A stretch of DNA of 64,000 nucleotides, taken from contig OZ241182.1 of the NCBI GenBank assembly GCA_965199595.1, positions 3,906,001 through 3,970,000 on the forward strand. Direction: 5' to 3'. Origin of the DNA: JBBROS01 sp965199595. GTDB lineage: Bacteria > Pseudomonadota > Alphaproteobacteria > Acetobacterales > Acetobacteraceae. The notes under the pieces were generated by a model. It did no database searches, had not been told where the DNA came from, and saw only the letters and a list, made by a program, of their open reading frames with translations. Positions 34,321 to 42,390 of this stretch are shown here, piece by piece (positions within the stretch are counted from its first letter, which is position 1; each line of letters opens with the position of its first letter). The translations under genes and the position numbers were made by a program.

Positions 34321-35933
34321 CACCGCGCCGCCCACCCCAGCACCGCCGCCAGCACCAGGCCCAGCACGCCCAGCACCCCGGCGCCCCAGACCCCGCCCAG
34401 CGCCGCCCGATCCGGCCACGCCATCCGCACCGCGACCGGCCCGGCATTGCCCCGCCCCACCCCATCCTCGGCAAACCCGCCCTGCCACGCCGGGCCCACC
34501 ACCCGCGCCCCGCGCGCCACCCAGCCCACCCCCGCCAGAACCACCCCCGCCAACACCAGCAGACCCGGCGCCGCATACCCCGCCGCAGCCCCGGCCGTAT
34601 CCACCACCCCCACGCCGAACCACCCCACCCCCTGCATGTCAGCCCCGGTCAGCAGCCGGACCCCGCCCTGCACCAGGCCCAGACCCAGCGCCGGCACCGC
34701 CCCCAGCACCAGGGCCGCCACCACCAGCCCCGCCATCCCCAGCCGCACCCCGCGGGACGACGCCGCCAGCGCCCCCGCCTTCGCCGAGCGTGGCCCGCCC
34801 AGCAGCACCACGCCCGCCAGCCGCGCCGCCGCCGCCGCCAGCAGAGCCAGCACCAGCCCCAGCGCCGCCACCACCCCGGCCACCAGCAGCAGCACGCCCA
34901 ACCCGCCCGTGCGCCCCGCCCCCACCAGCGCCTGCACCACCAGCCAGACCCCGGCAAACCCCGGCAAACCCGGCACCGCCGCCAGCGCCGACAGCCCGAT
35001 CAGCAACGCCAGCCCCACCGCCGGCACCCGCCGCAACACCCCGCCCAGCCGCTCCAGCCCGCCACCCGCCCCCGCCTGAACCACGCGCCCGCACAGCATC
35101 AGCAGCCCGCCCCACACCCCCCAGCCCAGCAACAGCAGCAGACAGGCCGCGACCGCCAGCGATGCCAGCGGCACCAGATCCGCCCCCCGCGCCAGCAACG
35201 CCGCCCCCAGCCCCAGCAGCGCCATCCCCTGCACCGCCGAGCCGCCGGCCCCGATCGCCCCCACCAGGTCATCCGCCGAAGCCGCCCGCCGCGCCGCCGG
35301 CACCGCAACCGCGACACCCAGCAGCAGCACCGGCACCCCCCACCACCCCGGCGTCACCGCGCCCGGCAGGTCCAGCATCAGCCGGCCCACCAGATACACC
35401 GCCAGCAGGCCACCCACCCCCGGCACCACCACGGCAAGGATCGCCGCCGCCGCGACCGCCGCCAGAGCCACGGCGACCCCCGCCAGCCCCGCCGAACCCA
35501 GATGCATCGCCGAGAACCGCGGGTCGATCCCACCCAGCCCCAGCACCGCCGCCGCCAGGCACACCGCCAGCGCCGCCGCCCACATCCAGCGGCGCCCCAG
35601 CGGCGGCGCCCCGCCCAGCAGCATCACACCCGCCAGCGCCACGGTCAGCCCCACCCCATCCCCCGCCAGCAACGCCAGCCCCAGCGCGCCCAGCAACCCC
35701 GGAGCCACCGCACCCACCGCACCCAGCAGGAACAGCACCACCAGCAGCACCGCCGAGAGCCCGTCCACGGCAAACACCAGCCCCAGATGCACCACCCCCG
35801 GCGCCGCCACCCCAGCCAGCCCGGCCAGCACGCCTGCCGCCGAAATCCCGCCGAACACCGAGGCTGGCACCCGGATCGCCGTAGCCGCCAGCAGCGCCAG
35901 GCACACCGCCAGCAGAACGATCAGCGCCGCCAA
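34320..35933 (-). CDS. HyfB/NuoL-type antiporter-like membrane subunit, degenerate
   Basis: A 537-residue protein with about 14-16 membrane helices, related to Mrp/NuoL/NuoM/HyfB antiporter subunits. Recognisable blocks are SADDLVGAIGAGGSAVQGMA (the usual DDLKRLLAYSS region) and LGGVLRRVPAVGLALLIGLS plus ALAAVPGLPGFAGVWLV (the usual GLxKRMP...PPLNGFxSEW region). The helix before it reads MLCGRVVQAGAGG where the family has HAFFKSLLF with an essential lysine. Very few charged residues remain within helices. It follows the binding-protein gene by 21 bases and starts the four-gene set. Confidence 0.75.
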   Translation of the reverse strand: MAALIVLLAVCLALLAATAIRVPASVFGGISAAGVLAGLAGVAAPGVVHLGLVFAVDGLSAVLLVVLFLLGAVGAVAPGLLGALGLALLAGDGVGLTVALAGVMLLGGAPPLGRRWMWAAALAVCLAAAVLGLGGIDPRFSAMHLGSAGLAGVAVALAAVAAAAILAVVVPGVGGLLAVYLVGRLMLDLPGAVTPGWWGVPVLLLGVAVAVPAARRAASADDLVGAIGAGGSAVQGMALLGLGAALLARGADLVPLASLAVAACLLLLLGWGVWGGLLMLCGRVVQAGAGGGLERLGGVLRRVPAVGLALLIGLSALAAVPGLPGFAGVWLVVQALVGAGRTGGLGVLLLVAGVVAALGLVLALLAAAAARLAGVVLLGGPRSAKAGALAASSRGVRLGMAGLVVAALVLGAVPALGLGLVQGGVRLLTGADMQGVGWFGVGVVDTAGAAAGYAAPGLLVLAGVVLAGVGWVARGARVVGPAWQGGFAEDGVGRGNAGPVAVRMAWPDRAALGGVWGAGVLGVLGLVLAAVLGWAAR

Positions 35934-35954
35934 GATGGTCCCGCCAGCGGCCGG

Positions 35955-36956
35955 TCAGTCACCCTGCAGCGCCGCCGTCTCGGGAAAGAACATGTCCTCC
36001 ACCTTGCCCGGCGCCTGCTTGATGCTCCCCACCAGCGCCATGAACTGCGCCGTCTTGAGCACCTTCGCCGGCCGCAGCGTGAAGGCGTAGTCCTTGTCCC
36101 CGATCACCTGAACGATGTCCGCGACACTGTTCCGCGTATCCTTCGCCATCTCCAGGTAAAGCTGGGCCGCCCGCGGCTTGTCGGCGTTGATCCACGCGAT
36201 CGCCTCCGCCATCCCATCCGTGAACGCCTTGAACGCCTTGGGATTGCCGTCATGGAACTTCGCACTGGTCGACAGCACCAGCGCCGTCGCCGGACCGCCC
36301 AGTATCTCGTAGTTGGTGGTCACCAGGTGCATCCCCGGCAGCTTCATCTCCTGCTCGTAGAACGGGGAGGACGTGAAATGCGCATTCACCCCCGCCGTCC
36401 CGCTCAGCATCGCCTGCGCCGCATCCGGATGCGCGAGGCTCACCGTCCACTTGTCGAAATGCGTGTAGTCCTTCTCGCCATACAGCCCGGCCGCCAGCAT
36501 CTGCAGCAAGATCGCCTGGGTCGAGATCTTCACCGAGGGCACCGCGATCTTGTCCGCGTCGGAGAAGTCCCTGGCCGTCTTCACCGCCGGGTTGCGGCTG
36601 ATCAGGTACAGCGGATAGGTGGTGATCGCCGAAGCCGCCCGGATCGCCCCATGCGTCCGGTCCCACAGCGTGATCATCGACGGCGCCCCCTGTGCCGCGA
36701 ACTGCAGCGCCCCCGAGATCAACCCGTCATTCATCACGCTCGGCCCCGCCACCGACCGGAACTGCACCGTCAGGCCCGGCAGGCCCAGTGCCGCCGCGTG
36801 CTTCTCCGCCAGCTTCTGCCGCTCCATCACCATCAGCGGCAGGAACGACACGCCATATTGCTGGGCCACGGCAATCTCCCTCACCTCCGCCCGCGCCGGC
36901 ACCGGGGCCGCAAGGGGCGCCGCAACCAGCAGGGCCGACAGGATCAGATGGCGCAT
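35955..36956 (-). CDS. ABC transporter substrate-binding protein (SsuA/TauA/NMT1-like)
   Basis: A 333-residue periplasmic binding protein. Residues 1-23 form a Sec signal peptide ending in PARA. The NMT1/SsuA-like fold shows VAQQYGVSFLPLMVMERQKL (~res 30-49), GALQFAAQGAPSMITLWDR (~res 81-99) and KIAVPSVKISTQAILLQMLA. AGGAGG precedes the ATG at 36956. Such proteins bind sulfonates, nitrate, pyrimidine precursors or similar small anions. No permease or ATPase gene adjoins it here. The SsuC-like permease at 63.5 kb is too far away to be assigned to it. Confidence 0.87.
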   Translation of the reverse strand: MRHLILSALLVAAPLAAPVPARAEVREIAVAQQYGVSFLPLMVMERQKLAEKHAAALGLPGLTVQFRSVAGPSVMNDGLISGALQFAAQGAPSMITLWDRTHGAIRAASAITTYPLYLISRNPAVKTARDFSDADKIAVPSVKISTQAILLQMLAAGLYGEKDYTHFDKWTVSLAHPDAAQAMLSGTAGVNAHFTSSPFYEQEMKLPGMHLVTTNYEILGGPATALVLSTSAKFHDGNPKAFKAFTDGMAEAIAWINADKPRAAQLYLEMAKDTRNSVADIVQVIGDKDYAFTLRPAKVLKTAQFMALVGSIKQAPGKVEDMFFPETAALQGD

Positions 36957-36967
36957 GGGATGTCCTC

Positions 36968-37796
36968 CTAAAGGATGTCGAGCGGTTGTTTCCGCTTCGG
37001 CTCGGGGTGCGCCGCGTCCAGCACGGCATGGTCCTCGGGCGTCAGGCGCAGCGCCGCAGCCGCCGCGTTCTCCCGCACATGCCCGGGGTCCGCGGCCTTG
37101 GGGATGCTCACCACGCCGGGCTGCAGCGTCCAGGCGATCGCCACCTGCGCCGGCGTCGCCCCATGCCGCTTGGCCACTACCCGCAACGCCGGGGACCGCA
37201 GCAGCGCGCCCGCCTGCCCCACCGGCGAATACGCCATCACCGGCATCCCCCGCGCCCGGCACCACGGCAGCAGGTCGAACTCGATCCCCCGGCTGCCGAG
37301 ATTGTAGAGCACCTGGTTCACCGCACAGCCCGGCGGCAAGGCCTGCATCTCGTCCACATCGAAGTTGCTGACCCCCCAGGCCCCGATCTTGCCCGCCGCC
37401 ACCAGCCGCTCGAACCTCCACCGTCTCCGCAAGCGGGGTCCCGCCGGGCCAGTGCAGCAGATAGAGATCGAGATGATCGGTCCCCAGCCGCTTCAGGCTG
37501 GCCTCGCAGGCGCGGGGCAGGCTGTGGCGCCCGGCATGGTGCGGATACGCCTTGCTCACCAGGAACACCCGCTCCCGCTGCCCGGCGATCGCCTGCGCCA
37601 CCACCGCCTCGGCCCCGCCATCCGCATACATCTCCGCGGTGTCCAGCAGCGTCATGCCCAGGTCGATCCCCAGCCGCAGCGCCGCCGCCTCCGCCGCCAG
37701 GTCCGCCCCGCGCTCGCCGAGATGCCACGTTCCCTGCCCCAGCTGGGGCAGCTTCAAACGTCCCTGCCCAAGCTGCGGCAGATCAAGCACGCGCAT
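36968..37796 (-). pseudogene. Aldo/keto reductase, frameshifted
   Basis: The N-terminal half (from ATG 37796: LGQGTWHLGE, LGIDLGMTLLDTAEMYADGG, DHLDLYLLHWPGGTPLAETV) and the C-terminal half (FERLVAAGKIGAWGVSNFDV, then LLPWCRARGMPVMAYSPV and VSIPKAADPGHVREN) are in different frames. They meet at about 37411-37420, where the expected ETVE-x-FERL is broken; adding two bases or removing one restores it. Catalytic Asp, Tyr, Lys and His (DTAEMY, SKAY, LLHW) are all in the first half. The N-terminus has a duplicated LPQLGQG-x-LKLPQLGQG, a ~27-base tandem repeat. A recent mutation or a sequencing error are both possible. Confidence 0.8.
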
Positions 37797-38787
37797 GGTC
37801 CTCCGCCACCCGCAGCAGCCGCAGGAAGTTGCCGCCCCACAGCTGCGCGATCTCGCTGGCATCATAGCCCCGCGCCACCAGCTCCGCGGTCAGGTTCCCG
37901 CTCTCGCCGGCGTCCCGCCAGCCGCTGAACCCGCCGCCGCCGTCGAAGTCCGAGCTGATCCCCACATGCGCCAGCCCGATCCGCTTCACCGCGTAGTCCA
38001 GGTGATCCACATAGTCCTTCACCGTCACCTGGTCCGCCCGCGCGCCCGCCTTCAGGAAGAACGGCACCGCGGTCACGTTCACCATCCCCTCGCAATCCCG
38101 CAGCGCATCCAGCAGCAGGTCCGCCGCGTTGCGCGGCACGTCGCACAGCGCCTGCATGCAGGAATGCGTCGCCAGCACCGGCGTCCTCGACACCCGGGCC
38201 GCCTGCAGCGCGCCCTGCAGGCTCACATGACTCACATCCACCAGCATCCCCAGCCGGTTCAGCTCCGCCACCGCCTCCCGCCCCAGCCCGCTCAGCCCGT
38301 TGTGCAGCGCCTCGCCATCGCCCAGATCCTTGCGCGGGTTGCTGCTGTCGGACAGCGCGTTGTGCCCGTTATGCGTCAGCGTCAGATACCGCGCCCCCTT
38401 GGCCCGGAACTGCGCCAGCAGCCCCAGGTCCTCCCCCATCGCATAGCCGTTCTCCACCGCCGGGATGACCGCCAGCACGCCATCCCGCTTGGCCGCCTCG
38501 ATCGCATCCGCCGTCTCGCACACCCGGGCGCCATCCCCGGCGATGCCCGAGATCGCATCCAGCATCGCCAGCGCCCGCTCCGCCGCCGCCGCATGCCCCT
38601 CCGCCGTCAGCGGCCCCTGCGGCACATAGGCGGCGAAACACACCGCCCCCAGCCCGCCCCGCCGCATCTTCGGCAGGTCCACCCGCCGCGGCCCATCCTC
38701 GAACACGCTGGGGCCCGGCGGCCAGGGAATGTCCACATGCGTGTCGATCGTCACCAGCCCGGCATGAAGTGCGGCGGCATCCATCAT
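37783..38787 (-). CDS. Membrane dipeptidase-like protein (peptidase family M19)
   Basis: A ~334-residue binuclear zinc amidohydrolase. Metal and catalytic motifs are IDTHVDIPW (HxD, ~res 14-22), AVENGYA (bridging Glu, ~res 108), LVDVSHVS (His), LATHSCMQ (His) and ISSDFDGGGG (Asp). Family members cleave dipeptides, often with a D- or dehydro-residue at the C-terminal side. No signal peptide. The ATG at 38787 is preferred; an in-frame TTG thirty bases upstream is weaker. The stop overlaps the aldo/keto reductase start by 14 bases. Confidence 0.9.
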   Translation of the reverse strand: MMDAAALHAGLVTIDTHVDIPWPPGPSVFEDGPRRVDLPKMRRGGLGAVCFAAYVPQGPLTAEGHAAAAERALAMLDAISGIAGDGARVCETADAIEAAKRDGVLAVIPAVENGYAMGEDLGLLAQFRAKGARYLTLTHNGHNALSDSSNPRKDLGDGEALHNGLSGLGREAVAELNRLGMLVDVSHVSLQGALQAARVSRTPVLATHSCMQALCDVPRNAADLLLDALRDCEGMVNVTAVPFFLKAGARADQVTVKDYVDHLDYAVKRIGLAHVGISSDFDGGGGFSGWRDAGESGNLTAELVARGYDASEIAQLWGGNFLRLLRVAEDHARA

Positions 38788-38853
38788 CGAAAACAATCCT
38801 GCATCAACAGCCCGCAACCGATCACGCCCGCCCCCCCGTGTCGAGATGCCGTG

Positions 38854-39795
38854 CTAGAACCCCACGCGGTCCCCGCCCTTGAGGTTCAGGATCGCCCGGG
38901 CCTCCGCCGGCGTCGCGATCTCGAGGCTCAGCTCCTCCAGGATCCGCCGGATCTTCGCCACCTGCTGCGCGTTCGACGTCGCCATCTGCCCCTTGCCGAT
39001 GAACAGGCTGTCCTCCAGCCCCACCCGCACGTTGCCGCCCATGATCCCCGCCATGGTGGTGAACGCCATCTGGTGCCGCCCCGCCGCCAGCACGGACCAC
39101 ACGTAGTCCTTGCCGAACAGCCGGTCCGCCGTCTCGCGCATGAACATCAGGTTGCGCTGCTCGGACCCGATGCCGCCCAGGATGCCGAAGATGGTCTGCA
39201 CGAACAGCGGCCCCTCCACCACCTTGCGGTCCATCATGTGCGCCAGGTTGTACAGGTGCCCCACGTCGTAGCACTCGAACTCGAACCGCGTGCCATGCCC
39301 CTTGCCCAGCCGCTCCACGATGTTCTCAACATCCTGGAAGGTGTTGCGGAAGATGTGGTTCACCGTGCCTTCGAGATACGGCTTCTCCCAGCCATGCTTC
39401 CACGTCTTGATCTTCTCCGCCGCGCGCGAGATGTTGAAGTTCATCGAGCCCATGTTCAGGCTGCACATCTCGGGCCTGGCCAGCATCGGCGCCTCCAGCC
39501 GCTCCTCCAATGACATGTTCAGCCCGCCGCCCGTGGTGATGTTCAGCACCGCGTCGGTCGCCTGCTTGATCACCGGCAGGAAGCGCATGAACATGGCCGG
39601 GTCGGGCGTCGGCTCCCCGGTTTCGGGGTTGCGCGCATGCAGGTGGATGATCGCCGCCCCGGCCTCCGCCGCCTCGATGCTCGCATTGGCGATCTGCTCC
39701 GGCGTGATCGGCAGCGCGTCCGACATGCTGGGCGTATGGATCGCCCCGGTAATGGCGCAGCTGATGATGACCTTCGCCGGCGTTGGTGCGGACAT
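38854..39795 (-). CDS. Beta-keto acid cleavage enzyme (BKACE, DUF849)
   Basis: A 313-residue TIM-barrel zinc enzyme of the family that condenses a beta-keto acid with acetyl-CoA to give acetoacetate and a CoA ester (Kce, lysine fermentation, is the type member). Zinc ligands are in AAIIHLHARNPETGEP (HxH, ~res 46-61), and MFMRFLPVIKQATDAVLNIT with TGGG follows. SLNMGSMNFN and GHLYNLAHMMDRKVVEGPLF are also typical. Substrate specificity cannot be read from sequence alone. First gene of the leftward run; the tRNA-Arg gene lies 110 bases beyond, on the other strand. Confidence 0.92.
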   Translation of the reverse strand: MSAPTPAKVIISCAITGAIHTPSMSDALPITPEQIANASIEAAEAGAAIIHLHARNPETGEPTPDPAMFMRFLPVIKQATDAVLNITTGGGLNMSLEERLEAPMLARPEMCSLNMGSMNFNISRAAEKIKTWKHGWEKPYLEGTVNHIFRNTFQDVENIVERLGKGHGTRFEFECYDVGHLYNLAHMMDRKVVEGPLFVQTIFGILGGIGSEQRNLMFMRETADRLFGKDYVWSVLAAGRHQMAFTTMAGIMGGNVRVGLEDSLFIGKGQMATSNAQQVAKIRRILEELSLEIATPAEARAILNLKGGDRVGF

Positions 39796-39905
39796 GACAT
39801 TCCCTCCGTTTCGCCCGATCCTGCACCGCCCGCCCGCTTCCGACCAGAGGAGCAGACGGGGGTGGCGGACCGCTGCCGTGTCGGGTTATGCTGGCCGCGG
39901 TGTCT

Positions 39906-40231
39906 GTCCGCGTAGCTCAGCAGGATAGAGCACAGGATTCCTGAGTGAAATTGGGCGCCGCGCCCGGAAACGACGCGGCGGATCCGCTCAAATTCGGGGA
40001 ACGCTCGATGCCCTCGCATCGTGCCGATCCCGAGCCAAGCCCGGGCCGAAAGGCCCGGGAAGGTGTAGAGACTGGAAGGGCGGCACCTAACGGCAGACCC
40101 GGGCAACCACCCGGCGGCCCATGGTGAAGGGACAGTCCAGACCACGAACGCCACCCACCCGGGCGGCGGCGGCGAAAGCCGAAGTGGGATGAATCCTGGG
40201 GCCGTGGGTTCGAATCCCGCCGCGGACACCA
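39906..40231 (+). tRNA. tRNA-Arg(CCU), split by a group I intron
   Basis: Exon 1 is 39906-39942: acceptor strand GTCCGCG, D-arm GCTC/GAGC, anticodon stem CAGGA, loop TT then anticodon CCT. Exon 2 is 40192-40231: AA, stem TCCTG, variable GGGCC, T-arm GTGGG-TTCGAAT-CCCGC, acceptor CGCGGAC, A and encoded CCA. All stems pair perfectly apart from one G-U in the T stem. The intron interrupts the anticodon loop directly after the third anticodon base. Known precedents are the tRNA-Arg(CCU) intron of Agrobacterium and the tRNA-Ile(CAU) intron of Azoarcus. Confidence 0.96.
39943..40191 (+). ncRNA. Group I self-splicing intron (IC3-like), ~249 nt
   Basis: It begins after U of the CCU anticodon and ends with G, as group I introns do. 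The guide GGG (39953-39955) can pair with exon CCU (last pair G-U) to form P1. P2 is CGCCGCG/CGCGGCG around CCCGGAAACGA, followed by CAAATTCGG as in the Azoarcus intron. Further matches to the Azoarcus core are CGAGCCAAGC, GAAGGTGTAGAGACT (P3/P7 side), GGCACCTAA-GGCA, ATGGTGAAGGGACAGTCCAG (P7-P8 side) and GGCGAAAGCC (P9 hairpin). No homing-endonuclease frame is inside. Splicing should need only a guanosine cofactor. Confidence 0.95.
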
Positions 40232-40504
40232 ACCACCTAACTCATGGTTCATGCTTATGAAAGTTTCGACCGTTCCCGCCCTGCCACTGCGCCACGGTGG
40301 TGGCGTGCCACGGGCTGAGGTGATGGCAAGGTTCCTTGGGAAACCCGTCGAAGAGCTCACCATCGCTGGTGCGGCATCGGTGTGCGGCTTGAACGGCCAG
40401 GCCCATGTTGCCGGGGCACAGACATCACGGGGGCGAGGTGGTTCCCGGGTGTCCGACAAACGAAGCTTTGCGGACAGGTGGCCGCCCGCAGGCTTCGTGG
40501 CGGA

Positions 40505-41236
40505 TTATAACAGGCGGTGTCCGACACAGGCTGGCTGCCGGGCTGCCAGCAAACCGTTGATGGTCTGAATTTCATCCTCGAAGCGGGAAAGAATGGCCTC
40601 GGACAGCCCCTGACGGGCCAGCCGCTTCGTAGCCGCGACGGCCTGGTGCGGCTTGGCCGCAATGGCGCGCGCCAGGTCAAGCGCCATGGCCAGCGGCGGC
40701 TGGTCGCGGCTGACTTGCGTGACCAGCCCCAGTCCAAGCGCCTCATCGGCGTGGACGCGCCGGCCGGTCAGCAGCAGGTCCATGGCCCTGGCATGGCCAA
40801 GCCGAAGCGGAAGCAGCAAGGAGCTGGCTCCCTCGGCCGTGATGCCCCGGTCCACGAAGGGGAACTGCATGAAGGCGCCCGGCGCAGCCACGACCAGGTC
40901 GCAATGCAGCAGCATCGTGGCGCCGATGCCTACCGCGGCCCCTTGCACCGCAGCGACCACGGGCACAGCAAGCCCGTGCAGGGCTTCGAGGAAGCGCACC
41001 ACCGGACCGCCTGGCGGTTGCGGCCACTGGGTTGCGAACTCGGCCAAGTCGTTGCCGGCGCAGAAGGCCTCGCCCTGGCCAGACAGCACCACTGCCCGCG
41101 CATCCGGCATGGCGCCGATCTGGCGCAGCGCGTCAGCGAGCAGGGTGTAGGCTTGCACGCCGAGCGCATTGCGCTTTTCCGGCCGCTGCATCTGGACGTG
41201 CCACACGCCCCCGCCCACTGCTTCGGCCCGCATCAT
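40505..41236 (-). CDS. Enoyl-CoA hydratase/isomerase family protein
   Basis: A 243-residue crotonase-fold protein. The oxyanion hole segments are GEAFCAGNDLAEF (~res 54-66) and VAAVQGAAVGIGATMLLHCD (~res 94-113). The second catalytic glutamate region reads FPFVDRGITAEGASSLLL, where the family usually has PE-x-G-x-x-P; this 'TAEGASS' form is common in isomerase-type members. It overlaps the end of the upstream quinone-reductase-like gene by four bases. The CoA substrate is unknown; the surrounding region concerns aromatic acids. Confidence 0.87.
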   Translation of the reverse strand: MMRAEAVGGGVWHVQMQRPEKRNALGVQAYTLLADALRQIGAMPDARAVVLSGQGEAFCAGNDLAEFATQWPQPPGGPVVRFLEALHGLAVPVVAAVQGAAVGIGATMLLHCDLVVAAPGAFMQFPFVDRGITAEGASSLLLPLRLGHARAMDLLLTGRRVHADEALGLGLVTQVSRDQPPLAMALDLARAIAAKPHQAVAATKRLARQGLSEAILSRFEDEIQTINGLLAARQPACVGHRLL

Positions 41237-41946
41237 GGCGGTGCATCCTTGGGAGCGAACGTGTCGTCGTACGCGTGGAGGTCAGGCATCGGCAGGAGCG
41301 GCCGGTCGTCCAGGTCGCGCATGCAGGCGCGCAGCCCGTCCAGCATCCCGCGCCGCGCGGCTTCCTCCACGTAGGGCACGTGATGGGCGATGAAGGGCCG
41401 ATGCACGGCAAGGCCGACGTAGCCGAGCGTGCCCTGGAAGAAGTGCCGCATCATGCCCGTCTCGAGTTCGCCGTGGATCGCGCCAGGACCAAACATGTGG
41501 GAGCGCCCGCCCAGGCCAATGGCGGCAAAGGCCCGCTTGCCCTGCAGCCCGCCGTGGCCGTACACGCGCCGGCCACCGTAGAACGGGCCGGCCAGGAAAA
41601 CCCGCTCGACCCAGCCCTTGAGGATGGCGGGCGGGCCGAACCAGAATACCGGGAAGGTGAAGGCGAGCAGGTCTGCGGCGAGCACCTGCTCCACCTCCGC
41701 CTGGATCTCGGGCGCGAGCGTGCCGGCGCGATAGGCGTGCCGCTGCTCCAGCGAGTAGGCCAGATGGTCAGGCCGCTCACGCTCCTGGAAATCAGCGGCC
41801 GACAGCACGGGGTTGAACCCCATCGCATGAAGATCGGACACCGTGACCGTGTCGCCACGCGCTTCGCACGCCTCGCGCACCGTGTCGCGCATGGCCGCGG
41901 TGAACGAGCGTGGCTCCGGATGAGCATGGACGAGGTGAACGCGCAC
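41233..41946 (-). CDS. NAD(P)H dehydrogenase (quinone)/flavodoxin-fold protein
   Basis: A 237-residue protein of the NQO1/KefF/MdaB flavodoxin-like family. The N-terminal FMN/FAD phosphate loop is HLVHAHPEPRSFTAAMRDTV (~res 4-23). The family hallmark is LLAFTFPVFWFGPPAILKGW and VERVFLAGPFYG (~res 91-125). Likely an FAD- or FMN-dependent two-electron quinone reductase protecting against redox-cycling aromatics. It is in an apparent operon marR, DUF2000, this gene, enoyl-CoA hydratase. Confidence 0.85.
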   Translation of the reverse strand: MRVHLVHAHPEPRSFTAAMRDTVREACEARGDTVTVSDLHAMGFNPVLSAADFQERERPDHLAYSLEQRHAYRAGTLAPEIQAEVEQVLAADLLAFTFPVFWFGPPAILKGWVERVFLAGPFYGGRRVYGHGGLQGKRAFAAIGLGGRSHMFGPGAIHGELETGMMRHFFQGTLGYVGLAVHRPFIAHHVPYVEEAARRGMLDGLRACMRDLDDRPLLPMPDLHAYDDTFAPKDAPP

Positions 41947-41964
41947 GGGTGCCGCCCGGCCCGC

Positions 41965-42372
41965 TCAGGCGTGCATCCGGGCACCCTTGGTGATCTTGTC
42001 CACCACCTTCTTGTCCTCGCGCAGTGCCAGGCCGACCACGTTCATGGCCTCGGGCGAGTACTGCTTCACCGCCGCCCGGTTCGCCGCATCGTGGCCGGTC
42101 GTGAACATGTCCTCGATGTAGAGCGACAGCCGGGCGCCCCGCTCCATGGCGCGGCGGTAGATCGTGCGGATGGCGTCCGCGTCCGCGCTCAGCACGATCA
42201 TGGGCTGCACCACGAGCGGGTTGTAGGTGTTGCCGGCGGCGTCCTCGTAGCGCTCGCCCAGCAGGCCTTCGCTGGCGCCGACGATGCCGCTGGTCAGGAA
42301 CGCGGTCACGTTCAGCTTCTGCCAGGTGGCCAGGTCCTCGCGCACGACGATGGCGATCTTGGTGTCGAACAT
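41965..42372 (-). CDS. DUF2000 family protein
   Basis: A 135-residue protein of the DUF2000 family, structurally related to peptidyl-tRNA hydrolase II but without known function. Typical features are the N-terminal KIAIVVREDLATWQKLNVTA, GLLGERYEDAAGNTYNPLVV and IVLSADADAIRTIYRRAMER. It lies between the marR gene (18 bases after its stop) and the flavodoxin-like gene. Cytoplasmic, single domain, normal length. A role in the response governed by the adjacent MarR protein is inferred from position only. Confidence 0.8.
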   Translation of the reverse strand: MFDTKIAIVVREDLATWQKLNVTAFLTSGIVGASEGLLGERYEDAAGNTYNPLVVQPMIVLSADADAIRTIYRRAMERGARLSLYIEDMFTTGHDAANRAAVKQYSPEAMNVVGLALREDKKVVDKITKGARMHA

Positions 42373-42390
42373 GCTGTGTCTCCTTGGCTG

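Noticed and set aside
39917..40459. Minus-strand frame containing CPRRDSNPRPQDSSHF
   Set aside because: This is the familiar artefact of translating a tRNA gene in reverse; the tRNA and intron explain the sequence.
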